From Calditrichota bacterium (GTDB lineage: Bacteria; Electryoneota; B3-LCP), in contig JAGVQJ010000064.1 of assembly GCA_020051775.1 (NCBI GenBank), positions 1-39,568 of the forward strand: a stretch of 39,568 nt of DNA, in the 5' to 3' direction. The notes beneath the pieces were generated by a model, which was given only the letters and a program-made list of their open reading frames with translations, was not told the origin of the DNA and searched no databases. Of the stretch, positions 16,254 through 24,780 are shown piece by piece (position 1 is the stretch's first letter; each line of letters begins with the position of its first letter). Both the position numbers and the translations under genes were made by a program.

Positions 16254-16282
16254 AATTTAAGCAATTTTTCGGGCAAAGTCAA
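16254..16282 (-). promoter_or_regulatory. Promoter of paralog B
   Basis: On the minus strand TTGACT (16282-16277), a 17-base spacer and TAAATT (16259-16254), within the flank ACTTGACTTTG shared with paralog A. It starts about 50 bases past the end of the wecB-like gene; no terminator is visible between them. Confidence 0.72.
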
Positions 16283-16334
16283 GTGTTTTTTCGCTTAAAG
16301 TGATTTTTTGTAATTGTCGTTTCAAGGGGGGCTG

Positions 16335-17471
16335 TCAACAAACGGCTGCGGTTTTCCCAGTAGAGGAGACTAACCCGAAGATATTCAGTAGTGTTCTGAC
16401 GACGCGATCGGAAGCGTGGCCGTCCCATAAAGGTGGTGTAATTAGTGAGGGCGGCAATCCCACCAGACACCGACCCGCTTCCGAGATGATCTTGTCTTTG
16501 TTGATTCCAACTAACGTATTCGTCCCATGCGAGATGGTAATGGGTCTCTCGGTATTTTCACGCAGGGTTAAACATGGAACCGATAACACTGTGGTCTCTT
16601 CCTGCAATCCTCCACTGTCGGTAAGAACGAACCTGGCGCTCTTCATCAAGGCCAGGAAATCCAGGTAACCCTGTGGAGGCAGGATGGTGAGATTGTTCAT
16701 GGCCTTGATCCTGTCTTCAAAGCCAAAACGCTCGATATTTTTTATGGTACGAGGATGCGCAGGGAAAACGAGTTTGATCCCTCCCTGAATAATCCCGAAG
16801 GCATCAAGTAGCTCGCCCAGCACCTCCGGGTCATCTACGTTGGAGGGTCGGTGCAAGGTTGCCAGTGCGTAGTTCCCGGGCTGTAATTGAATTTGATTCA
16901 AAATGGGCCGACGTTGTGCTTTGTCCAGATATGCGAGCAGTGAATCAATCATGACATTGCCCACAAAGAAGATGCGACTTTCGGGGATACCTTGTTGGCA
17001 CAGATTGACGCCGGCGTCTTCGCAAGTGGTGAACAAATAGTCGGCGAGAAGGTCAGTTACTTCGCGGTTAATTTCTTCCGGCATGGAGCGGTCGAAACTG
17101 CGCAATCCAGCCTCGATATGAGCAATTTTTATACCGAGTTTGGAAGCTACTAAGCTGCATGCCAGGGTTGAATTGACGTCCCCCATGACCATCACCAGGT
17201 CGGGGGAATACTCCAGACATACCGGCTCGAAATCGGCCATGATGCGAGCAGTTTGCTGAGCGTGGCTGCCCGATCCAACGCCCAAGTTCACTTCCGGAGT
17301 GGGGATATCAAGATCGTCAAAAAAATAATCCACCATCTCCTGGTCGTAGTGTTGACCGGTATTAACCAATACCGGCTGTATGCTCCCAGGGAAATCCGCC
17401 ATCGCTTTCAACAAAGGCGCAACCTTGATGAAGTTGGGGCGTGCCCCGACCACGCATAACACTTTCAACAT
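16335..17471 (-). CDS. wecB: UDP-N-acetylglucosamine 2-epimerase (non-hydrolysing)
   Basis: A 378-residue cytosolic enzyme that interconverts UDP-GlcNAc and UDP-ManNAc, in the GT-B fold. Family motifs are GARPNFIKVAPLL at residues 8-20, NTGQHYDQEMVDYFF, VMGDVNSTLA, HIEAGLRSFDRSMPEEINR, TLHRPSNVD, FPAHPRT, and TDSGGLQEE with the conserved TLRENTERP near the C-terminus. The ATG at 17471 was chosen because homology begins there; a longer frame to 17573 reads back into the dehydrogenase gene. It follows the nucleotide-sugar dehydrogenase by seven bases, so both enzymes are probably made together, as in routes to UDP-ManNAcA or related uronic acids. It is the last gene of the polysaccharide run. 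Confidence 0.93.
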   Translation of the reverse strand: MLKVLCVVGARPNFIKVAPLLKAMADFPGSIQPVLVNTGQHYDQEMVDYFFDDLDIPTPEVNLGVGSGSHAQQTARIMADFEPVCLEYSPDLVMVMGDVNSTLACSLVASKLGIKIAHIEAGLRSFDRSMPEEINREVTDLLADYLFTTCEDAGVNLCQQGIPESRIFFVGNVMIDSLLAYLDKAQRRPILNQIQLQPGNYALATLHRPSNVDDPEVLGELLDAFGIIQGGIKLVFPAHPRTIKNIERFGFEDRIKAMNNLTILPPQGYLDFLALMKSARFVLTDSGGLQEETTVLSVPCLTLRENTERPITISHGTNTLVGINKDKIISEAGRCLVGLPPSLITPPLWDGHASDRVVRTLLNIFGLVSSTGKTAAVC

Positions 17472-17478
17472 AGCAGGT

Positions 17479-18798
17479 TTACAGCTTGACAATACAGGCT
17501 TTCCCTGATTTGAGGTTTTTGGTGGCGTTGCGGGAATCCACGACCAGGGTACAATGGTCAAGAATCCAGGCATAATCCACGTTGGAATGGTCGGTGACGA
17601 TCAGCACGCAATCCTGGTCACCCAACATCTGTACCGACAAATCGGTGGAGCGGAGAATCTCGCCCTCGAAGGAAAATGAGGGGATGTAAGGATCATGATA
17701 CGTAAGGCTGCCGCCCTTTTCAAGCAGCAACCGGATTATGTCGAATGCCGGCGATTCACGCACATCGTCAATGTCGCGTTTGTAGGATACACCCAGCACC
17801 AAGATCTTGGCTCCGCGTACCGGTTTGCTCAAAGCGTTCAGTGCGTCGGCTACCTTTTGCACCACGTATCCGGGCATGCTTAAGTTGATGTCGCGGGCTA
17901 GTTCGATGAATCTGGTGCGGTAATTCAATGATCTTAATTTCCACGACAGATAAGACGGGTCAATGGGAATGCAATGTCCCCCTAAACCGGGACCTGGGTA
18001 GAACGGCATGAAGCCGAAGGGTTTGGTGGCGGCTGCGTTGATGACCTCCCAAACGTCCACTTTAAGCAGATTGCAGATGATCGCTAATTCGTTTACCAGG
18101 CCGATATTGATCGAGCGGAAGGTGTTTTCCAGAAGTTTCACCATTTCGGCGGCGCGTGTGGACGAGACCGGAATGACGGTTTTGATCACGCTGGCGTATA
18201 GGGCTGAGGCCACTTGTGTACAGGCCGGAGTCACCCCGCCAATGATTTTGGGAGTATTTTCCGTCTGATATTTTTCATTGCCGGGGTCTACTCGTTCCGG
18301 GGAAAAGGCCAGGAAGAAATCCTTGCCCACAACCAGACCGGAGGATTGCAATTCCGGCAACATCACCTCTTCAGTAGTACCGGGATAAGTGGTGGATTCC
18401 AGAATAATCACCTGGCCGGGGCGCTGATGGCGCTTGACCTCATTCAAAGCGTTAACGATATATGAGAGGTCGGGATCGCCGGTTTTATTTAAAGGCGTCG
18501 GCACGCAGATGCTGATAGCGTCTTGCTCGGCCAATGAGGAGAAGTCGGTGCTGGCGGATAGGAGTTTGCGCTTGACCAAATCGGCCAACAATTCATTGGG
18601 GATGTCGGGGATGTAGTTGGCGCCGCGATTAACCGCGTCCACTTTATGCTGTAGCACGTCAAAACCGGTGACGCGAAAGCCATTACGAGCGAATTCCACT
18701 GCCAGAGGTAAACCTACGTAACCCAAACCAATTACGGCAACCCGGGTACGCTTTCCCCGGATGTCGTCAAGTATTTTCGATACCTCAACTGGCGCCAT
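17479..18798 (-). CDS. UDP-N-acetylglucosamine/mannosamine 6-dehydrogenase (WbpA-like)
   Basis: A 439-residue member of the UDP-glucose/GDP-mannose dehydrogenase family, which oxidises C6 of a nucleotide sugar twice with NAD to give a uronic acid. The Rossmann motif GLGYVGLP is at residues 24-31, followed by CVPTPLNKTGDPD, ESTTYPGTTEE, SPERVDPGN, the central LLENTFRSINIGLVNEL, and the catalytic cysteine 276 in GLGGHCIPIDP. The ESTTYPGTTEE and SPERVDPGN forms are typical of the WbpA/WecC branch acting on N-acetylated sugars rather than UDP-glucose or GDP-mannose. Whether UDP-GlcNAc or UDP-ManNAc is used cannot be read from the sequence; the adjacent 2-epimerase makes either possible. The ATG follows AGGAG. 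Confidence 0.9.
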   Translation of the reverse strand: MAPVEVSKILDDIRGKRTRVAVIGLGYVGLPLAVEFARNGFRVTGFDVLQHKVDAVNRGANYIPDIPNELLADLVKRKLLSASTDFSSLAEQDAISICVPTPLNKTGDPDLSYIVNALNEVKRHQRPGQVIILESTTYPGTTEEVMLPELQSSGLVVGKDFFLAFSPERVDPGNEKYQTENTPKIIGGVTPACTQVASALYASVIKTVIPVSSTRAAEMVKLLENTFRSINIGLVNELAIICNLLKVDVWEVINAAATKPFGFMPFYPGPGLGGHCIPIDPSYLSWKLRSLNYRTRFIELARDINLSMPGYVVQKVADALNALSKPVRGAKILVLGVSYKRDIDDVRESPAFDIIRLLLEKGGSLTYHDPYIPSFSFEGEILRSTDLSVQMLGDQDCVLIVTDHSNVDYAWILDHCTLVVDSRNATKNLKSGKACIVKL

Positions 18799-18835
18799 TT
18801 TTACTCCTAAAAAAGATTATTGGGGAAGTATAGTG

Positions 18836-19561
18836 CTAACGCAGCAGCACCATTTTACGCACGGTCTCATAGCCCCGATCACCCCTCAGCCGATAGAGAT
18901 AAACTCCGCTGGGCAGACGATCATCTGCAAAAGCCTTCTGGAATTCGCCGGGTTGCAGGTAGGCGTCCAGCAAGGTGGTGAGGAGGCAGCCGGTCAAATT
19001 AAATACCTCCAGGGTAACGCGTCCGGCTTCGAAGACCGAAAATGTGATACTGGTGCGGCCATTGAAAGGTTCCGGATAGTTGCCTTTCAATTTCAGATAC
19101 GTCAATTGATTGAAATCCGGCGGCTGCGCCCAGGAGGATCCCTGGGAATTACCGGCTATACCCAGAATGGGTAATCCCTGGGTATATTCCTGGCCCCCCA
19201 CTTCCACGGTTGTGAGCTTGTAGTAGTAATGGAAGCCATTCACCAAGTTTAAGTCCTGGTACTGATATTCGAATCCTTGGGGTCCGCTGCCCTGAGCTGG
19301 AATCAAAGCCGAATTAATACGGCTGTAGGTCCCGTTTTGTCCCAGAGCGCGATAAAGGTTGAATCCCGCAATGTCCGTCTCGCTGGCGGTTTTCCAGGTT
19401 AAGTTGACACAATTCACACTTCCGACCGCCGAGAAATTGACCATTTGCACCGGCAGCGGGAAATCACTGATATCCTCGCGATCGAATTGGGCGTTGGTTT
19501 GTGATACGAGCATCAAGCCCAGGATTGGTAGGATATATCGGTAATTTTTTTGACTGGACAT
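18836..19561 (-). CDS. Small secreted protein with Fn3-like domain and sorting tail
   Basis: A 241-residue exported protein. Signal peptide at about residues 1-24 (ending NA-QFD). Residues about 35-130 form a fibronectin type III-like domain of the kind common in this group, with VNLTWKTASETDIAGFNLYR and a YQYQDLNLVNGFHYYYKL strand pair. The last about 80 residues are a divergent sorting module: NYPEPFNGRTSITFSV replaces the usual NYPNPFNPTT, followed by LPSGVYLYRL and KMVLLR. The ATG at 19561 follows a GGGGGG tract; a longer frame upstream lacks a signal peptide at its start and overlaps the SUMF1 gene. It begins 19 bases after that gene, so the two are probably co-expressed. Function unknown. 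Confidence 0.85.
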   Translation of the reverse strand: MSSQKNYRYILPILGLMLVSQTNAQFDREDISDFPLPVQMVNFSAVGSVNCVNLTWKTASETDIAGFNLYRALGQNGTYSRINSALIPAQGSGPQGFEYQYQDLNLVNGFHYYYKLTTVEVGGQEYTQGLPILGIAGNSQGSSWAQPPDFNQLTYLKLKGNYPEPFNGRTSITFSVFEAGRVTLEVFNLTGCLLTTLLDAYLQPGEFQKAFADDRLPSGVYLYRLRGDRGYETVRKMVLLR

Positions 19562-19580
19562 GGTCCCCCCTACTGCATGG

Positions 19581-20780
19581 TTAATTTTTAGCGCCGCGGA
19601 TGCCGATGTAAGTAGCGCGCAACGAATAGGCAGAAGCCACCGCGCGCGCCGAACCGTACAAACCGGTGCCGGAGCTTCCCCAACTGCCCCCACGATTAAC
19701 GGTATTAGCGGGGGGCGAGGCGTAGGTTACACCACTCATGGAAGCATTATAGGCCCCAGTGTAGGCTTCAGTATCGGTCCATTCCCAGACGTTGCCCGTC
19801 ATCTCGAAACAGCCGAAGGGATTGGCCAGGCCGTCGTTCCCCCAGGCGGTTTCATAGGTGTTCACATCGCAAGGGCGACCGGGAGAAAAACTCCCCGACA
19901 TATCGCAGTAGGTTGTAGAAGCTGCGGGAGTATCGCCCCAGGAATAGAGGTTGCCATCCGCTCCGCCGACCGAACGGCAGGCTTTCTCCCATTGTTCTTC
20001 CGTAGGTGGGGTTAATCCCATCCAGCGGGTCATGTCATAGGCGTTCAGCCAGTTGACGCCGATCACCGGCCAATCATCACGGCCCGAAACCACCGACCAA
20101 ACGGCGAAGGGCACACTGCCGGTAATGCTCACGCCCCCACGGGTGGCATCATTTTGTGTGGTATTCCAATAGTCGTGAGTCGCGTCGGCGGTATTGTCGT
20201 GATTGTTTCCCACTTCGTTCAGGAAATCCACATACATGCGGTTGGTGACGGGATATTTCTGGATATAGAAATCGGAGGCGATATTGGCTGTCCCGGAGGT
20301 GATGGCGTTGGAACCGCCGTCGCTGCCCATAGCATACGCTGCATCGGCGGTTACCTGACACATTTCCACAGCATAGATACGCACGCGCACCATCTCGGAC
20401 TGAGGTATATTTGTACCCCCCGCTCCCCAGGTCCAGGTGATGGTCTTAGAACCGCTGGAAGCGACAATCCCGACATCGCCAGTCAAATGCTGATTGACCG
20501 TAGTAGCGCCGGTTTGCCCGCCCATACTCCAGTCATCCGCCTGAGAGTAATTGTCAGTATCCATCCAGGTATTACCTTCACCCAAATGGTACTTGATGAA
20601 AATCCAGACGGGTTGGTCGGAGCTCACGGTGGGATTCGTGCGGGACAAAGTGTAATTGATGTCTATGGTAGAACCGGTCAGATTGCTGAACGCGGCGTCG
20701 CTCACGTCAACGTCCCGCCCCCAACAGGCGCTAACCACCAGGATCAATAGAGCGATCCCTGCGAATATTCGCAGTTTCAT
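19581..20780 (-). CDS. SUMF1/formylglycine-generating-enzyme-like domain protein, probable lipoprotein
   Basis: A 399-residue exported protein. The N-terminal segment ends in a lipobox-like VVSAC with the cysteine at residue 19, so a lipoprotein is likely. Residues about 25-155 are a beta-rich domain of unknown type. Residues about 165-399 are an FGE-sulfatase (C-type-lectin-like) domain: FYIQKYPVTNRMYVDFLNEV, WPVIGVNWLNAYDMTRWMG, TPPTEEQWEKACR, FGCFEMTGNVWEW, and the end NRGGSW...SARA...IGIRGAKN. Real formylglycine-generating enzymes need a pair of active-site cysteines that I do not see in the canonical place, so a binding role is more likely than catalysis. SUMF1-domain lipoproteins also occur in type IX secretion and gliding (GldJ/GldK), but this is not shown to be one. 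The C-terminal segment resembles variable regions of diversity-generating retroelement targets. Confidence 0.85.
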   Translation of the reverse strand: MKLRIFAGIALLILVVSACWGRDVDVSDAAFSNLTGSTIDINYTLSRTNPTVSSDQPVWIFIKYHLGEGNTWMDTDNYSQADDWSMGGQTGATTVNQHLTGDVGIVASSGSKTITWTWGAGGTNIPQSEMVRVRIYAVEMCQVTADAAYAMGSDGGSNAITSGTANIASDFYIQKYPVTNRMYVDFLNEVGNNHDNTADATHDYWNTTQNDATRGGVSITGSVPFAVWSVVSGRDDWPVIGVNWLNAYDMTRWMGLTPPTEEQWEKACRSVGGADGNLYSWGDTPAASTTYCDMSGSFSPGRPCDVNTYETAWGNDGLANPFGCFEMTGNVWEWTDTEAYTGAYNASMSGVTYASPPANTVNRGGSWGSSGTGLYGSARAVASAYSLRATYIGIRGAKN

Positions 20781-20870
20781 GATCTTCCCCCAGAATCAAG
20801 TTTAATCGTGTTGCCTAATTTAATCATGACTGGGGGGGTGGAGCAAGTAATTTCAACAGGATTTAGACCC

Positions 20871-22040
20871 TTAAGAGCTTACTGTGGATCTTTTTTTCAG
20901 GGCAATCTGGATATTCTTCAGCAGGACTTTAAGCAGAGTGGGTGGATGCAGCAACATGTTCGAGTACCATTGATTTGCCAAGGGACAGGAGCAGCCTTTG
21001 CGATGGATGAATTTCAACACTTCCTTGGCTTGGGGTGAAGCTAATGTTTTCTGCACGTCATAATCCATTTGGCGCAAGTTTCCCAAAGGATGATCGTAAG
21101 CCAGCACGCAACAGGGCCACAATTCTCCATCAAAGTTCAGATGTAGATTGCTGATACCTGCGTAACAGGGGAGCACTTGCGTTTTCCGTTCCAGGATTTG
21201 CACGGCCAGGTCATAATATACCAATCGTAGAGACTCTGTAATCCGCGTAAGAGATCGTTTTTCCGGCAGATTGCGTAGGATTTCGCCGGCGAAGTGCTGG
21301 AGAGCCTTTCGGTAGATATCAATTTGCGGGCTGATGCCATCACCGAGATTGAAAAATTCCGCCCTCTCTTCAGCAATTTCACTGCGATAACTTTCTATCC
21401 CCAATTCGTGAACATACGCTTCGATTTCCGGCAAATGAGCGATATTGAACCGCGAAATCACCGTACCCAGTTCGAGATGGAATTCGGGGTATTCCTCCTC
21501 CAATAGTTTCAGTCGAACGAAGGTCTCTTCCAGTTTGACGAAATTACCTGGGACGCCTCGAATGTGATCGTGTAACTTGCCTACACCGTCAATCGAAGGT
21601 TTCACCGTCAGAGGAATTCTGTTTCCCCGCCGCTGATTGTTTTCCAAGATCTGGCGGCAAATGGTTTCAATGCGCTGTGGAGCTAAGGCGTTGGTGGGGA
21701 TGTGGATAATCGCAGGTTTCAAATGCTCCATCGCTAAATCGGCGATTTGAGGCAGATCGGAGCGCAGAAAAGGTTCGCCGCCGCTGACATTGAAAAAATA
21801 GACAGTCCCCAACGAGCGGAAGATCTTCTCGATTTCCGCCAAGGATAGATCCGGTTGTCCCCGGAATTGCCGGCTCTGGGATCTCTCCCCGATGTGACAG
21901 GTCAGACAACGCGATTGACACCGTGAAGTAACCGAAAAGGTCAGTGTGATGGGATGTGCGGAACGCAACCATCCTAAGCGCTGCCCATACGCATGTAAGA
22001 TGTGTCTCAGAATGCGCAGATGGTTTTTATTGAATTTCAT
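20871..22040 (-). CDS. Radical SAM/SPASM domain protein
   Basis: A 389-residue cytosolic iron-sulfur enzyme. The radical SAM cluster motif is C41-x3-C45-x2-C48 (CQSRCLTC), followed by FNVSGGEPFLR (the GGE SAM-binding motif) and KPSIDGVGKLHD. The C-terminal half has a SPASM-like region with LPCYAGISNLHLNFDG, WPCCVLAYD and a final GCSCPLANQW, supplying cysteines for extra clusters. SPASM proteins modify peptides or sugars; genes like this are frequent in polysaccharide clusters without known substrate. The ATG overlaps the flippase stop by four bases (ATGA), so translation is coupled. The stop is followed by a 90-base gap before the SUMF1 gene. Confidence 0.9.
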   Translation of the reverse strand: MKFNKNHLRILRHILHAYGQRLGWLRSAHPITLTFSVTSRCQSRCLTCHIGERSQSRQFRGQPDLSLAEIEKIFRSLGTVYFFNVSGGEPFLRSDLPQIADLAMEHLKPAIIHIPTNALAPQRIETICRQILENNQRRGNRIPLTVKPSIDGVGKLHDHIRGVPGNFVKLEETFVRLKLLEEEYPEFHLELGTVISRFNIAHLPEIEAYVHELGIESYRSEIAEERAEFFNLGDGISPQIDIYRKALQHFAGEILRNLPEKRSLTRITESLRLVYYDLAVQILERKTQVLPCYAGISNLHLNFDGELWPCCVLAYDHPLGNLRQMDYDVQKTLASPQAKEVLKFIHRKGCSCPLANQWYSNMLLHPPTLLKVLLKNIQIALKKRSTVSS

Positions 22041-23479
22041 GCTTCGTGCTTGACATCAGGCGAGGTGTTATCGTCTTTCATTAGATTCAGACCGCGCAGC
22101 TCTCCGGTTACTTTAAGCATCCCCAGATAGATCGCAGCGGATACGCATAACGTAATCAGGAAGGGAACGGAAAAATATGATAATAAAAGATCTGCCAATA
22201 AAACCACACCACCCGCAGCGAGTATTCGCAGAGTGGAAGTAAAGTGGAGGCCCGCCTTCAATCGCATCCGCAGAAATGCTGCTGACATCACTACACCGGC
22301 GGCGAAAGTAATCGTCGAGGCCAACGCCGCTCCAATTAGATCCAGGCGAGGTGTAAGGACCAATTGCAGGATCACAAACAGGGGCAGAAGAAGCAGCGTC
22401 ATCAATCCGGCAGTGCGCGGGTGTCCACAGCCGGTGATGATGGTTTTGTGAATAATGAAAGCGGCCAGCAAGCCATACGACAGCGTCAACCAGACCAGAG
22501 ATCCGTCTGCCTCAAGGTAGGCATTGCCATAGACTAATTTAATGACGGCTTCGGCATTGCAAGCCGTCACAACGATCAAGGGCAGCACTGTGGCGAGCAG
22601 TAATCGGTTGGCCTGTTGAACGTAATGGGTGAGCAGCTTTCTATCTCCTTTGGCGAAGGCAGAAGATACCGCCGGATAAAGAGCGCTGGAAAGAGCATAA
22701 AAGGCGATGGGCGTCATTTGCGCCAGGCTTTTAGCGGAGGTGTATAATCCCGCGGAATCATGCTCAGGTAATAGCCTCTTAACGAACATCACGTCCAAGT
22801 CTGTAATGAATCCCTGCACTACTGCAGCCAGGATCAGAGGTAGCGAGAATTGAATCAGTGTCTTCGACGGAAAAACCACCGGGCTGGTGGCGCCCCGTCG
22901 TACAAACGCAGCCCAAATCCAAGCGATCAACGCGGCCAGAACTATCCCCTGAACAGCGCCTCGAGCTCCAAATCCCAAGGCCACCAATAAAATCCCTAAT
23001 GCGGCTCGCAACAAATAAGAACCACTTAATAAAACAGATTGACGGCGATAGCGTTTTAAGCCATTAAAATATTGAAAAATCAGGAAAAATAGTCCAAAAA
23101 ATAGAGGCAGAGGAGCCGCAGTGCGGAATAGCGGCGCCAGGTTTGGATCACCCAACAGGTCGGCCAGCGGTTCCGCCAGAAGAAAGAATAAAAGACTGAC
23201 AACGGCAGCCATTGGTAGCTGGATACGAAAGCCGGAGCGATAAACGGCTTCAGACTGATTAGGATCAGCAGAAATATACTTTGTGACGGCAATGGGAACA
23301 CCGGAAGAAACGAAAGTACGGATCATGTTGGCGGCGAATAAGACCACTCCGTACAGACCAAACTCTTCGGGGCCCAACCGGCGACCCAGAAAGGAATTTA
23401 GTGCATATCCGCTGGCAAAGAAGACCACCTGCGCGCCCAGTAGCCAGGCCGTGCCCTCCCGAACTTTAGAGCTACTCAA
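22037..23479 (-). CDS. Wzx-like oligosaccharide flippase
   Basis: A 480-residue inner-membrane protein with about 12-14 hydrophobic helices, of the polysaccharide biosynthesis/MATE-like family. The N-terminus has the family pattern GTAWLLGAQVVFFASGYALNS followed by LGPEEFGLYGVV and a GVPIAVTKYIS segment. It should flip an undecaprenyl-linked oligosaccharide to the periplasmic face. I chose the TTG at 23479, which overlaps the stop of the preceding gene as TTGA and has GAGGAT seven bases upstream. The ATG at 23533 would add 18 residues that read back through the preceding coding frame and do not look like flippase. The radical SAM gene overlaps its end. Confidence 0.88.
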   Translation of the reverse strand: MSSSKVREGTAWLLGAQVVFFASGYALNSFLGRRLGPEEFGLYGVVLFAANMIRTFVSSGVPIAVTKYISADPNQSEAVYRSGFRIQLPMAAVVSLLFFLLAEPLADLLGDPNLAPLFRTAAPLPLFFGLFFLIFQYFNGLKRYRRQSVLLSGSYLLRAALGILLVALGFGARGAVQGIVLAALIAWIWAAFVRRGATSPVVFPSKTLIQFSLPLILAAVVQGFITDLDVMFVKRLLPEHDSAGLYTSAKSLAQMTPIAFYALSSALYPAVSSAFAKGDRKLLTHYVQQANRLLLATVLPLIVVTACNAEAVIKLVYGNAYLEADGSLVWLTLSYGLLAAFIIHKTIITGCGHPRTAGLMTLLLLPLFVILQLVLTPRLDLIGAALASTITFAAGVVMSAAFLRMRLKAGLHFTSTLRILAAGGVVLLADLLLSYFSVPFLITLCVSAAIYLGMLKVTGELRGLNLMKDDNTSPDVKHEA

Positions 23480-24780
23480 GTTACATCCTCGGGGGGTGAT
23501 CCAACAGCCTGTGGCAGACGGCAGATGACGCAACGCACTTTACCGGAAGGGTCACGCTCTATGTGTGAGACGATTTCCGGGATCACCTGCAATTCTCCTC
23601 GTACCAATTGTCGAGTTTCGGCAATGAACTCATCCATCTCTTCAGGTGAAGGTTGATGACGCAATACGATTTGTAGCCGGATGGCCTTGGGAACTTCTTG
23701 CACTATGCGAAAGGCCGCCACCCAAAGAGCAGTGCGCAGTTCCTGAAACACCATGCCGGATATCCAAATGCCTGAAGGTAATAGAATGCGACTGTCGCTG
23801 CGGCCTTCTAAGCGAACCAGTCGGCTGAACGGTACACCGCAGGGACAGGCGCCGGACTTGCGTATGGCGCGATCGCCCAGGTCATAGCGGATGAAGGGCC
23901 AATCGCGACCATCCAGCCAGGTGACTACGACACGTCCTTCCTCGCCATCCGGGACAGGATGATTCTGGTCATCCAGGAGTTCCAGTATCATCGCGTCGTC
24001 ATTGACATGCAGACCGTCGTGTGCGGCGCATTCCCAGGCAATATTACCCACCTCACGAGAGGCGTAGAAATTATACACCTGTGCCTTGAAGGCCTGTTCG
24101 ATCCGGTGGCGAATAGAATCGTCCAATACCTCAGCTCCGGTGCAGATGATCGGGATGCGGAAGATTTCGCCGTTTTGAATGAGAAGATCGGCGATGGCGG
24201 CCAAGCCACTGGGGAAACCGTGCAGGTGTTGCGGACGGATGGCGCGTAATCTGGTCAAATTCTCTTCGGGAGAATCGGCTACGGAGAACCAATATTTGCG
24301 TAGAATACCAAAGTTTTCAAACCAATGCCGCCCCGTCAGACTTTCAGCGGAAGATTTCAATATTACCTGGCGATCGTAAAAGCGGAGGCCGGTCTGCCGG
24401 AAGGCGCGAATGACCTTGGCTTTGATGAAATATAGATCCCGCCAAGTGCGATGGATGCGCAATGGTTCACCGGTGGAGCCGCTGGTTATTTCCACCATCC
24501 AGCGGGTTTCCGGCGGCAAGGTGACCACCTGCTTGGGATCCGCTCGGCGGAACATTTCCTTCTGCAGGATAGGCAGGCGATCCAGATCGTTCAGGGTACG
24601 GACGTCTTCCGGTTTGATCCCGGCTCGTTCATAGAATTGGCGGAAAAAGGGGCTATGGTCATAGGCAAACCGAACCAATTCCCGTAACCGTTGTTCCCGG
24701 AACCGATCCAGCCGGTCTTCAGGCCAACTCAGCCGCTCTGTCATGCGGCGCAATAGGCGATAAGTGGTCCACCATCTCAT
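23476..24780 (-). CDS. PaaK/CapK-like adenylate-forming enzyme (copy 1)
   Basis: A 434-residue cytosolic enzyme of the phenylacetate-CoA ligase/CapK/F390-synthetase family, which activates a carboxylic acid as acyl-AMP. The P-loop TSGSTGEPL is near residue 100, followed by the SREVGNIAWEC segment, FIRYDLGDRA and an EGRSDS hinge. A probable zinc site, C-x6-H plus C-x-C (WECAAHDGLH and CPCG), is complete. The short C-terminal lid domain ends near SGKVRCVICRLP. The ATG at 24780 overlaps the upstream stop as ATGA; a TTG four codons earlier is less likely. It is followed by the flippase with a TTGA overlap. The substrate acid, and whether CoA, a carrier protein or a sugar amine takes the acyl group, are unknown. 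Confidence 0.87.
   Translation of the reverse strand: MRWWTTYRLLRRMTERLSWPEDRLDRFREQRLRELVRFAYDHSPFFRQFYERAGIKPEDVRTLNDLDRLPILQKEMFRRADPKQVVTLPPETRWMVEITSGSTGEPLRIHRTWRDLYFIKAKVIRAFRQTGLRFYDRQVILKSSAESLTGRHWFENFGILRKYWFSVADSPEENLTRLRAIRPQHLHGFPSGLAAIADLLIQNGEIFRIPIICTGAEVLDDSIRHRIEQAFKAQVYNFYASREVGNIAWECAAHDGLHVNDDAMILELLDDQNHPVPDGEEGRVVVTWLDGRDWPFIRYDLGDRAIRKSGACPCGVPFSRLVRLEGRSDSRILLPSGIWISGMVFQELRTALWVAAFRIVQEVPKAIRLQIVLRHQPSPEEMDEFIAETRQLVRGELQVIPEIVSHIERDPSGKVRCVICRLPQAVGSPPEDVT

Noticed and set aside
19560..20750. Long plus-strand frames (151 and 198 codons) opposite the SUMF1 gene
   Set aside because: They are antisense to a well-supported domain, and their glycine/valine/isoleucine-rich text reflects the complement of the SUMF1 codons.
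23480..23533. ATG start at 23533 for the flippase
   Set aside because: The 18 extra residues are read through the end of the preceding gene in another frame and do not resemble flippase N-termini; the TTGA junction with GAGGAT upstream is better.
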